64,000 nt of DNA, taken from assembly GCF_014892575.1 (NCBI RefSeq), contig NZ_JADBGI010000007.1, positions 124,001 to 188,000 on the forward strand. The letters are read 5' to 3'. Position numbers and translations under genes: made by a program. Shown here piece after piece: positions 42,717 through 50,353 of the stretch; positions within the stretch are counted from its first letter, which is position 1, and each line of letters begins with the position of its first letter. This stretch comes from Nocardiopsis coralli. GTDB taxonomy: Bacteria; Actinomycetota; Actinomycetes; Streptosporangiales; Streptosporangiaceae. The notes under the pieces were generated by a model. It was given only the letters and a program-made list of their open reading frames with translations, did no database searches and had not been told where the DNA came from.

Positions 42717-42741
42717 GCTCGCGCTCCTTCGTGGTCGTTTT

Positions 42742-42786
42742 GAACCCCCGGGGGTATCCGGAGGGTATAAGAACCCCCAGGGGTAT
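42742..42786 (-). promoter_or_regulatory. Double CstR/CsoR-type operator between cstR and cstB
   Basis: Two units, GAACCCCCGGGGGTAT (42742-42757) and GAACCCCCAGGGGTAT (42771-42786), are separated by TCCGGAGGGTATAA. They lie 26-70 bp before the cstB ATG. G-tract dyads ending in GTAT are what CsoR-family repressors bind. Confidence 0.7.
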
Positions 42787-42820
42787 GTGGTGTACAGAGG
42801 GGGCTCTGGCGCCAACCCGG

Positions 42821-43093
<273 letters not shown>

Positions 43094-43115
43094 TCATCAC
43101 CTCACCGGCGTCAAC

Positions 43116-43131
43116 ATACCCCCGCCCGTAT
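43116..43131 (-). promoter_or_regulatory. Operator-like dyad upstream of cstR
   Basis: On the minus strand ATACGGGCGGGGGTAT overlaps a -10-like TATGTT and lies 25 bp before the cstR ATG. It keeps the GGGGTAT arm of the two other sites and suggests autoregulation. Confidence 0.55.
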
Positions 43132-43174
43132 CCATTCCCGACTGAGTGTGTTGCCGGCCACGCCGGGCACACGT

Positions 43175-43201
43175 CGGCCCCCGCCCGGAGGACGGGGGCC
43201 G
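43175..43201 (-). terminator. Terminator of the GlnA2-like gene
   Basis: A 9-bp perfect stem (CGGCCCCCG/CGGGGGCCG) with a 9-nt loop lies 20 bp beyond the stop at 43221. Confidence 0.6.
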
Positions 43202-43220
43202 GGGCGCGGCGCGGTGCTCC

Positions 43221-44582
43221 CTACAGGGTGGGCAGGTACCGCTGCAGCTCGTACGGGGTCACCTGGCGGCGGTAGGAGTTCCACTCCGCCTTCTTGTTGC
43301 GCAGGAAGAAGTCGAAGACGTGCTCGCCCAGCGTCTCGGCGACCAGCTCGCTGTTCTCCATGATGCGCAGCGCCTCGTCCAGGCTCTGCGGCAGCGGGCG
43401 GATGCCCATCGCACGCCGCTCGGCGTCGGTGAGGGCCCACACGTCGTCCTCGGCGCCCGGGGGCAGCTCGTACCCCTCCTCGATGCCCTTGAGGCCGGCG
43501 GCCAGGATCACCGCGTAGGCGAGGTAGGGGTTGCACGAGGAATCCAGGGACCGGATCTCGATCCGGCTCGAGTTGGACTTGCCCGGCTTGTACATCGGCA
43601 CCCGCACCAGCGCCGAGCGGTTGTTGTGCCCCCAGCAGATGTACGCAGGGGCCTCGCCGCCCGCGCCGGCCGAGGCGGCGGGGTCGTCCCACAGCCGCTT
43701 GTAGGAGTTCACCCACTGGTTGGTCACGGCCGCGATCTCGTCGGCGTGCCGCAGCAGACCGGCGATGAAACCGCGCCCGACCTTGGAGAGCTGGTAGTCG
43801 GCGCCCGGCTCGTAGAACGCGTTCCGGTCGCCCTCGAACAGCGACAGGTGCGTGTGCATGCCCGAACCGGGGTACTCGGTGAAGGGCTTGGGCATGAAGG
43901 TCGCGTAGACCCCCTGCTCCATCGCCACCTCCTTCATCACGAGCCGGAAGGTCATGATGTTGTCGGCGGTCGTGAGTGCGTCGGCGTACCGCAGGTCGAT
44001 CTCCTGCTGGCCGGGCCCGCCCTCGTGGTGGCTGAACTCCACCGAGATGCCCATCGCCTCGAGCATGTTGATGGCGTTGCGCCGGAAGTCGTGCGCGCTG
44101 TTGTGCGGCGTGTGGTCGAAGTACCCGCCCAGGTCGTTGGGCTCGGGGAACTCCCCGTGGTCGGGCATCTTCTTGAGCAGGTAGAACTCGATCTCGGGGT
44201 GCGTGTAGAACGTGAACCCGAGGTCGGAGGCCCTGCCGAGCTGGCGCTTGAGCACGTGGCGCGGATCGGCCGGCGACGGCGAACCGTCGGGCATCAGGAT
44301 GTCGCAGTACATGCGCGCGGTCCCGTGCGGCTCGTTGCGCCAGGGCAGCGGCTGGAACGTCGAGGGGTCGGGCTGGGCGAGCATGTCCGCCTCGTAGACG
44401 CGCGCGAAACCCTCGATCGCCGATCCGTCGAAGCCGATGCCCTCGGAGAAGGCGGCCTCCAGCTCGGCAGGCGCGATCGCCACGGACTTGAGGTACCCGA
44501 GCACGTCGGTGAACCACAGCCGTACGAACCGGATGTCGCGCTCCTCCAACGTACGGAGCACGAATTCCTGCTGTCGATTCAC
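43221..44582 (-). CDS. glnA2: Glutamine synthetase-like enzyme, GlnA2 type (non-adenylylated)
   Basis: GTG 44582 (NRQQEFVLRTLEERDIRFVR) follows GAGGAAGG; 453 residues. It has the glutamine synthetase beta-grasp and catalytic domains: GFDGSAIEGFAR, THPEIEFYLL, SVEFSHHEGGPGQQEIDLRY, GSGMHTHLSLF, NRSALVRVP and EIRSLDSSCNPYLAYAV. Where adenylylated enzymes have the LYDLPP tyrosine this one reads DDVWALTD, so GlnE cannot modify it. The sequence is the mycobacterial/streptomycete GlnA2 type. In Streptomyces coelicolor such GlnA paralogues glutamylate polyamines rather than ammonia, so gamma-glutamylpolyamine synthetase is a real alternative. It is divergent from nadE across 299 bp, in which I see only promoter-like elements. 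Confidence 0.85.
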   Translation of the reverse strand: MNRQQEFVLRTLEERDIRFVRLWFTDVLGYLKSVAIAPAELEAAFSEGIGFDGSAIEGFARVYEADMLAQPDPSTFQPLPWRNEPHGTARMYCDILMPDGSPSPADPRHVLKRQLGRASDLGFTFYTHPEIEFYLLKKMPDHGEFPEPNDLGGYFDHTPHNSAHDFRRNAINMLEAMGISVEFSHHEGGPGQQEIDLRYADALTTADNIMTFRLVMKEVAMEQGVYATFMPKPFTEYPGSGMHTHLSLFEGDRNAFYEPGADYQLSKVGRGFIAGLLRHADEIAAVTNQWVNSYKRLWDDPAASAGAGGEAPAYICWGHNNRSALVRVPMYKPGKSNSSRIEIRSLDSSCNPYLAYAVILAAGLKGIEEGYELPPGAEDDVWALTDAERRAMGIRPLPQSLDEALRIMENSELVAETLGEHVFDFFLRNKKAEWNSYRRQVTPYELQRYLPTL

Positions 44583-44881
44583 GTTCAACCTTCCTCGATG
44601 CCGGTCGGTCCGGGCGGGTGGTCCACGGGCGCGCGGACCGGCCGGACGTCGTGTCCCATCACCAGTCTGCCGTGTGGATATTTCCTCCGGGTTTCCGAAC
44701 CCCGGGTCCGGTCGGTCGGTTTCGGATCCTTCGCACACGGGATGGCCTGCGGTAAGGGTGCCTCACCCGGCACCCCCGGGGCGAATCGCCCCGGCGCACC
44801 GGCCCGGGACGCCCCGGAAGCCCCGCACACGCCCGTTTCGCTGACCCCTCGCCGTAACGCGGGCGGGCTAGGGTCGGCCCC

Positions 44882-46654
44882 GTGACACAGCTCCGCATCG
44901 CACTCGCGCAGGTCGATCCCGTCGTCGGAGACCTGGAGGGCAACCGTGCCCTGGTCGTCGAACACACCCGCCGGGCGGCGGGGGCGGGCGCCCACCTGGT
45001 CCTGTTCCCCGAGATGGTCGTCACCGGTTACCCCGTGGAGGACCTCGCCCTGCGGGACTCCTTCGTGTCGGCCTCCGTCAAGGCGACGCGGGACCTGGCC
45101 TCAGACCTCGACCACGAGGGCCTGGGCGAGCTGCCGGTGGTGGTGGGTTTCCTGTCCCGCCGGGAGGGTGCGCCCTCCCGCACCGGTCAGCCCTCGGGCG
45201 CGCCGCAGAACTCCGTCGCGGTGCTGCACCGGGGCGAGGTGGTGCTCACCTCCGCCAAGCACCACCTGCCCAACTACGGGGTCTTCGACGAGTTCCGCAA
45301 CTTCGTGCCCGGCGACACCCTGGCCCTCCTGCGCGTGCGCGGTGTGGACGTCGCGCTGGCGGTGTGCGAGGACCTTTGGCAGGAGGGCGGACCGGTGGAC
45401 GCCGCCGGGGCCGTCGGGGCCGACCTTCTCGCGGTGCTCAACGGTTCCCCCTACGAGCGCCACAAGGACGACGCGCGCCTGGACCTGTGCCAGGCGCGGG
45501 CCCGCCGCATCAACGCCGCCCTGGCCTACGTCAACATGGTCGGCGGCCAGGACGAGCTGGTCTTCGAGGGTGATTCCCTGGTCGTCGACGCCGAGGGCGA
45601 GCTGGTGGCGCGCGCCCCGCAGTTCACCGAGGAGCTCCTGGTCGCCGACCTCGACCTGCCCGGTGCGGGCCGGCGCGCCGAACACGGCCCCGACCTGGTC
45701 GAAGGGCTGCGGGTGCGCCGCCGTACCGTCTCCTCCGATGCGGTGGCCCCCTACCCTCCGCGCGCCAACACCGTCACCCCGAGGCCCGACCCGCGTTCCG
45801 ACGTGGGCGAGGTCTACCGGGCCCTGGTCACGGGGCTGCGGGGCTACGTGCTCAAGAACGGGTTCTCGTCGGTGCTCGTGGGCGTCTCCGGCGGCATCGA
45901 CTCCGCACTGGCGGCCACGGTGGCGGTCGACGCGCTCGGCCCGGACCTGGTGCACGGGGTCCTCATGCCGGGCGAGCACTCCAGCACGCACTCGGTCTCC
46001 GACGCCGAGGAGCTCGCCCGTCGGCAGGGCTTCCCGGTGCGCACGGTCGAGATCGGCGCCATGGTGGAGGCGTTCGAGTCCGCCGCCGAGCAGGCCGCCA
46101 GCCCTCTGCACGGGCTCGCCGCGGAGAACCTGCAGGCGCGGGTGCGGGGCACGTTCCTGATGAGCCTGTCCAACCAGGAGGGCCACCTGGTGCTGGCGAC
46201 CGGAAACAAGAGCGAGGCCGCCACCGGGTACTCGACCCTCTACGGCGACTCCGTGGGCGGGTTCGCACCGCTCAAGGACTGCTGGAAGACGCTCGTGTGG
46301 GAACTCGCCGAGTGGCGCAACGCCGACGCCGAGCGGGGCGGCCACGTGCCGCCGATCCCGGAGAACTCCATCAGCAAACCGCCCAGCGCCGAGCTGGGCC
46401 CGGACCAGCTCGACACCGACTCCCTGCCGGACTACGCGCTGCTCGACGCGGTCCTGGACGCCTACGTGGGCACCGACAAGGGTGAGGCGGAACTGGTCTT
46501 CGCCGGGTTCGCCCCCGAGCTCGTGCGAAGGGTGATCCGGATGGTGGACCGGGCCGAGTACAAGCGGCGCCAGAGCGCCCCGGGCACCAAGATCAGCGCC
46601 CGCAACCTCAGCCGCGACCGCCGCCTGCCGATGACCAACCGCTGGACGGTGTGA
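44882..46654 (+). CDS. nadE: Glutamine-dependent NAD+ synthetase
   Basis: The 590-residue protein starts at GTG 44882, with TAGGGT (44869-44874) ending 7 nt before it and no Shine-Dalgarno: likely leaderless. The N-terminal nitrilase-type glutaminase domain has its triad Glu44 (FPEM), Lys126 (TSAKHHLPNYG) and Cys162 (AVCEDLW). The C-terminal ATP-pyrophosphatase has SGGIDSALA (336-344), ATGNKSEAATGYSTLYGD, FAPLKDCWKTLV and the closing SRDRRLPMTNRW. It amidates deamido-NAD with glutamine nitrogen through an internal tunnel. Its position beside glutamine synthetase genes suits its need for glutamine. The length matches the actinobacterial glutamine-dependent form. Confidence 0.96.
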   Translation: MTQLRIALAQVDPVVGDLEGNRALVVEHTRRAAGAGAHLVLFPEMVVTGYPVEDLALRDSFVSASVKATRDLASDLDHEGLGELPVVVGFLSRREGAPSRTGQPSGAPQNSVAVLHRGEVVLTSAKHHLPNYGVFDEFRNFVPGDTLALLRVRGVDVALAVCEDLWQEGGPVDAAGAVGADLLAVLNGSPYERHKDDARLDLCQARARRINAALAYVNMVGGQDELVFEGDSLVVDAEGELVARAPQFTEELLVADLDLPGAGRRAEHGPDLVEGLRVRRRTVSSDAVAPYPPRANTVTPRPDPRSDVGEVYRALVTGLRGYVLKNGFSSVLVGVSGGIDSALAATVAVDALGPDLVHGVLMPGEHSSTHSVSDAEELARRQGFPVRTVEIGAMVEAFESAAEQAASPLHGLAAENLQARVRGTFLMSLSNQEGHLVLATGNKSEAATGYSTLYGDSVGGFAPLKDCWKTLVWELAEWRNADAERGGHVPPIPENSISKPPSAELGPDQLDTDSLPDYALLDAVLDAYVGTDKGEAELVFAGFAPELVRRVIRMVDRAEYKRRQSAPGTKISARNLSRDRRLPMTNRWTV

Positions 46655-46686
46655 GGGCGCGGGGCCGCTCCCTGCGCCCGTCGGCC

Positions 46687-47295
46687 CTACGCGGTGCCGG
46701 AGGTGCGGCGCCGGAAGAGCGTGTAGTCGGCCCCTTCCTCGAAGACGCGGCTCTCCACCCGTTCGAACCGGGCGGGGTCGAAGGACGCACCCTCGAAGAA
46801 GGGCTTCCCGGCCCCGGCGACCACCGGGTAGCGCTTGATGAAGAGCTCGTCGATCTCCGGCAGCAGGTATCCGGCGATGGAGGGGCCGCCGACCATGCAG
46901 ATGCCCAGGGGCCCGTCCTCCTGTTTGAGCTCGCGGACGGTCTTCGAGGGGTCGGTGGCCACGACCGTCACGTTCGGGTCGACGTCCCCGGGCAGCGAGC
47001 GCGAGAAGACGTACTCCCGCATGTGCCCGTAGGGGCTGGTCATGCCCGCGTCGAGGCCGACCTGGTAGGAACCCCGGCCCTGGAGCATGGTGTCGAAGTG
47101 CCGGTTGGGCACGTCCAGCCCCAGGTGGGACCGCACGCTCCGGGGCAACAGCTCCGGATACTCGCTCACGTGGAACTCGCCGTTGTCCCCGAGCTGGCCC
47201 GTCTCCTCCCCGGGGTCGAAGAAGTCGAAGGAACCGTCGGGGCCGCAGACGTAGCCGTCCAACGAGACCGCGACGAAGTAGGTCAGGGTCCGCAT
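46687..47295 (-). CDS. Dihydrofolate reductase-fold (RibD C-terminal domain) reductase
   Basis: ATG 47295 follows TGGAGGC; 202 residues. The fold signature is MRTLTYFVAVSLDGYVCGPD at the N-terminus, a central NADPH-binding region with VTVVATDPSKTVRELKQ and GPLGICMVGGPSIAGYLLP, and a C-terminal DELFIKRYPVVAGAGKPFFEG. These are found in YyaP/YwjB-like proteins of the RibD_C family. True DHFR activity is not expected because the folate-site motifs differ. Substrate unknown. It converges with nadE (32 bp) and diverges from a secreted protein gene. Confidence 0.85.
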   Translation of the reverse strand: MRTLTYFVAVSLDGYVCGPDGSFDFFDPGEETGQLGDNGEFHVSEYPELLPRSVRSHLGLDVPNRHFDTMLQGRGSYQVGLDAGMTSPYGHMREYVFSRSLPGDVDPNVTVVATDPSKTVRELKQEDGPLGICMVGGPSIAGYLLPEIDELFIKRYPVVAGAGKPFFEGASFDPARFERVESRVFEEGADYTLFRRRTSGTA

Positions 47296-47518
47296 GCTGC
47301 CTCCAGGGGGTCGAGGGCCGACCGTCGAAGCATGGCACGTCCCTGGAGCGCACAGGCGTGGTCGGCGCCGCCGGGTGTGGCCGAATGCGGACAAAGGAGC
47401 GCAGAGCGTCGCTGTCCGCCGAAGACTTCTTGTGGTGGCGCGTGTCACCGGCCGGGATCGTTCGCCCACGCATAGTTGTCTTGTCCTGTTCGAGTGTTCA
47501 GGGACAGGAGGCGCAGGT

Positions 47519-48127
47519 ATGGCTCGGATCGCGCGAAGAAGCTGGGGCCCGGTGGCGGGCCGAATCGGAGCGGGCGCGGTGGGGCTCCTGGTGGTTGCCT
47601 CGGCCCCGGCGGCGGCCGAACCCGCGGACGGCCAGGGGGAACCGCTCGTGGGGGTCTCGCTCAACGGGGTCGAGGGGCCGGTCGAGCCGGGTGAGGAGGT
47701 CCGGTTCCGTATCACCGTGGCCAACAGCGACCGCGACTCGATGGAGCAGGCGCTGCTCGCCCAGCACGTGCCCGACGACATGGAGATCGTCTCCGCCGGA
47801 CGGGACGGCGTGGTCGAGGGCGACATCGCCAACTGGGTGGTCGACGTGCCGCCCGGCGAGGACGCCGAGTACACCGTGACGGCACGCCTGGGCGAGGACG
47901 CCCGGCCCGGGAGCCAGTTGGGCAGCACCGCGTGCCTGCTCCTGGAACGCGAGGCCGAGCCGACCGCGTGTGCGACCGAGGACGTCCCGGTGGCCGAGGA
48001 GACCGCGGTCGCCAAGGCCGCAGGCGCGGTCGACGGGGAGAGCGCACTACGTGTGGCGGGCGCGGGGCTCGTGCTCCTGTTGGCGTGGTTGCTCTGGCGC
48101 CAGCGGGGTTTCTTCCTGGCCCGCTGA
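47519..48127 (+). CDS. Secreted, membrane-anchored protein with a DUF11-like beta domain
   Basis: ATG 47519 follows a strong GGAGGCGCAGG. Residues 1-34 are a signal peptide (RIARRSWGPVAGR, hydrophobic AVGLLVVASAPAAAE with an AxA cleavage site). Residues about 43-150 contain a CARDB/DUF11-type beta-sandwich: PGEEVRFRITVANSDRDSME, DDMEIVSAGRDGVV, VDVPPGEDAEYTVTARLG. Two cysteines (ACLLLE and TACATED) could form a disulfide. A C-terminal helix ALRVAGAGLVLLLAWLLWR followed by basic residues anchors it to the membrane. The layout suggests an exported surface protein; there is no sortase motif. Function unknown. Confidence 0.75.
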   Translation: MARIARRSWGPVAGRIGAGAVGLLVVASAPAAAEPADGQGEPLVGVSLNGVEGPVEPGEEVRFRITVANSDRDSMEQALLAQHVPDDMEIVSAGRDGVVEGDIANWVVDVPPGEDAEYTVTARLGEDARPGSQLGSTACLLLEREAEPTACATEDVPVAEETAVAKAAGAVDGESALRVAGAGLVLLLAWLLWRQRGFFLAR

Positions 48128-48212
48128 CCGGTGCCGGGGGCCTGTGCGCTTCGTTACGTCAGTGTGTCGACAAAACGGACAGAACAACTACAACCAGTAG
48201 TAGTCTGGGCGC

Positions 48213-48551
48213 ATGAGCATCCTCGCATCCTTCCTTCTCTTCCTGCACATGATCGGCCTGGCGGGCATCCTCGCCGGCGTCCTCATGCAGCTGATGACCG
48301 ACAACACCAAGTCGGTCAAGGTCCTGCTGCACAGCGCCCTGCTGCAGCTCGTCAGCGGCATCCTGCTCGTGGGTGTCTACGAGATGGCCGACCTCGCCGA
48401 CGTCAACCACATGAAGATCGGCATCAAGCTCGTGATCGCTCTGGCGATCGTCGTCGTCGGTTTTGTGAACAAGCGCAACCCGGCCACGAAGCTCGCCGCG
48501 GCCGCCGGTGTGCTCGGCGTCCTCAACATCGGTCTCGCCGTCTTCTGGTGA
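48213..48551 (+). CDS. Small four-helix membrane protein
   Basis: The 112-residue protein is almost entirely hydrophobic: helices SFLLFLHMIGLAGILAGVLM, VLLHSALLQLVSGILLVGVY, IGIKLVIALAIVVVGFV and LAAAAGVLGVLNIGLAVFW. ATG 48213 lacks a Shine-Dalgarno, but TAGTCT (48201-48206) ends 6 nt before it, so a leaderless transcript is likely. Compact proteins of this kind are widespread in actinobacteria; I know of no function. It is unrelated to the flanking genes by direction or spacing. Confidence 0.75.
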   Translation: MSILASFLLFLHMIGLAGILAGVLMQLMTDNTKSVKVLLHSALLQLVSGILLVGVYEMADLADVNHMKIGIKLVIALAIVVVGFVNKRNPATKLAAAAGVLGVLNIGLAVFW

Positions 48552-48679
48552 TGCTCGCCCGCGCGGTGCCCGCACGCCGCGCGCCGGCCTCGGAGCGGGG
48601 GCGGTACGGACTTCGCAGGTCCGTGCCGTCCCCGCTTTTCTTGCGCGGACTTGCGCCGGATTTCCTGCGTGACCACCCG

Positions 48680-48744
48680 TTCACAGGGCGGCATCCGTCT
48701 GTTACCTTTGTCACTCGCGCGCAAAGTCTTGCAAACTCTGCAAG
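48680..48744 (+). promoter_or_regulatory. Alpha-amylase promoter with LacI/MalR-type operator
   Basis: TTCACA (48680-48685), a 17-bp spacer and TACCTT (48703-48708) form a good promoter. Downstream, at about +14 to +30, lies CTTGCA-N5-TGCAAG (48728-48744). The CTTGCA/TGCAAG half-sites are those described for the MalR/Reg1 control of Streptomyces amylase genes. Repression released by maltose is expected. Confidence 0.65.
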
Positions 48745-48801
48745 GAAACGTCGTCGGGGGTGGTACCGCCCCCGACGCACACCCCCGCGAAGGAGCGCAC
48801 G

Positions 48802-50304
48802 ATGACAACCCTCCGGATCGGCGCGGTCGCCGGCGCCCTGGTCCTCGGGGCCGGACTGATCGCGGTCTCGGGGCCCTCCACCCCGACCGAGGCGCAGCCG
48901 GCCGCGGCAGCACAACCCCCGCAGACGCAGCAGGCCCCCGAAGACGGCACGATCGTCCACCTCTTCCAATGGACCTGGGACGCCGTCGCCCAGGAGTGCA
49001 CCGACTTCCTCGGCCCCGAGGGCTTCACCGGGGTCCAGGTCTCCCCGCCGCAGGAACACGTCGTCGTCGAGTACGACGAGGGCGGCAACTACCCCTGGTG
49101 GCAGGATTACCAACCCGTCTCCTACCAGCTCGACAACACCCGGCGCGGCACCGCCGACGACTTCCAGGACATGGTCGACACCTGCGCCGACAACGGTGTG
49201 CGCATCTACGTCGACGCGGTCGTCAACCACATGACCGGACCGGACTCCGGGACCGGCAGCAACGGCACCGAGTGGAGCAAGTACGAGCACCCCGACCTGT
49301 TCGGGGACGGCGAGTACGGCTACGGCCAGAACGACTTCGAACCCTGCTTCGAGGAGATCACCGACTGGGACGACCGCGGCCAGGTGCAGGACTGCGAACT
49401 CCTCGGCCTCGCCGACCTGGACACCGGCGCCGACTACGTCCAGGAACGCCTCGTGCAGTACCTCAACGGCCTCATCGGCATGGGCGTGGCCGGCTTCCGC
49501 GTCGACGCCACCAAACACGTGCAGGTCGAGCACGTGGACGCGATCTTCTCCCAGCTCGACGACGTCCCGGGCTGGGGCGGACAGCCGCACGTCTACCACG
49601 AGGTCATCGGCGACGACACGATCCCGTACACCGACTACACCGACCACGGCCAGATCACCAACTTCGACCACCACCGCGACCTGTCGCACAGCTTCGCCGA
49701 CGGCGACATCGCCGACCTCACCGAGATGCCCGACCACGGCGGCCTGACCTCCGACGAGGCCGTGGTCTTCGTCGACAACCACGACAGCCAGCGCTACGAG
49801 CCGATCCTCACCTACGCGGATGGCGACCGTTACTACCTGGCCACGGCGTTCCTGCTCGCCCACCCCTACGGCACGCCCGTGGTCATGTCCGGCTACGACT
49901 TCGAGGGCAACGACGCCGAGGGCCCGCCCAGCACCGGCGAGGAGGAGGGCAACCCGGCCGGGTGGCTCACCGAGGACGCCGACTGCGACAACCCCTCGGG
50001 GTGGACCTGTGACCACCGCGACGAGGCGGTCGCCGGGATGGCCGGGTTCCGCACCGCCACGGCCGGCAACGGCCTGGAGGAGCGCACCCGCGACGGTGAG
50101 TCCCGGGTCGCCTTCGACCGCGGCGAGGACGGCTTCGCGGCCTTCAACGCCACCGACAGCGAGTGGGAGCTCGACTCCGAGACGTCCCTGCCCGACGGCG
50201 AGTACCCCAACGCCGCGGGCCCGGGCACCGTGGCCGTCTCCGGCGGACAGGTGCAGGCCACCGTGCCCGCCGACGGCGCCGTGGCGCTGCACACCGGCGG
50301 CTGA
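48802..50304 (+). CDS. Secreted alpha-amylase (glycoside hydrolase family 13)
   Basis: ATG 48802 follows GAAGGAGC. Residues 1-31 are a signal peptide (TLRIGAVAGALVLGAGLIAV), followed by a Gln/Pro/Ala linker. The 500-residue enzyme has the GH13 motifs: region I DAVVNH (138-143), region II GFRVDATKH with nucleophile Asp235, region III acid Glu267 in HEVIGD, region IV VDNHDSQ with Asp328. The C-terminal about 90 residues are the domain C beta-sheet; no starch-binding module is present. It endo-hydrolyses starch outside the cell. Cysteines at about 66, 128, 182 and 198 could form disulfides. A MalR-like operator lies in its promoter. Confidence 0.95.
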   Translation: MTTLRIGAVAGALVLGAGLIAVSGPSTPTEAQPAAAAQPPQTQQAPEDGTIVHLFQWTWDAVAQECTDFLGPEGFTGVQVSPPQEHVVVEYDEGGNYPWWQDYQPVSYQLDNTRRGTADDFQDMVDTCADNGVRIYVDAVVNHMTGPDSGTGSNGTEWSKYEHPDLFGDGEYGYGQNDFEPCFEEITDWDDRGQVQDCELLGLADLDTGADYVQERLVQYLNGLIGMGVAGFRVDATKHVQVEHVDAIFSQLDDVPGWGGQPHVYHEVIGDDTIPYTDYTDHGQITNFDHHRDLSHSFADGDIADLTEMPDHGGLTSDEAVVFVDNHDSQRYEPILTYADGDRYYLATAFLLAHPYGTPVVMSGYDFEGNDAEGPPSTGEEEGNPAGWLTEDADCDNPSGWTCDHRDEAVAGMAGFRTATAGNGLEERTRDGESRVAFDRGEDGFAAFNATDSEWELDSETSLPDGEYPNAAGPGTVAVSGGQVQATVPADGAVALHTGG

Positions 50305-50320
50305 CACGGGGCAGAGCAAC

Positions 50321-50352
50321 GGTGGCGCCCCCGCACGCACGGGGGCGCCACC
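50321..50352. terminator. Bidirectional terminator between the amylase and glnE
   Basis: A 13-bp perfect stem (GGTGGCGCCCCCG/CGGGGGCGCCACC) with a 6-nt loop starts 16 bp after the amylase stop and touches the convergent glnE stop. Confidence 0.75.
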
Positions 50353-50353
50353 C

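Noticed and set aside
41343-42815. Longer CstB start at 42815
   Set aside because: It would translate through the operator block and adds 33 residues with no homology; ATG 42716 gives the conserved N-terminus.
44583-44881. A GlnR box for the GlnA2-like gene or nadE
   Set aside because: Only isolated half-site-like bases are present; the a-b-a-b spacing seen at glnA is not repeated.
46741-46770. tRNA T-loop-like GTTCGAACC
   Set aside because: It lies within the coding sequence of the reductase at 46687-47295, with no acceptor or anticodon stem around it. A similar match in glnA near 54541 fails for the same reason.
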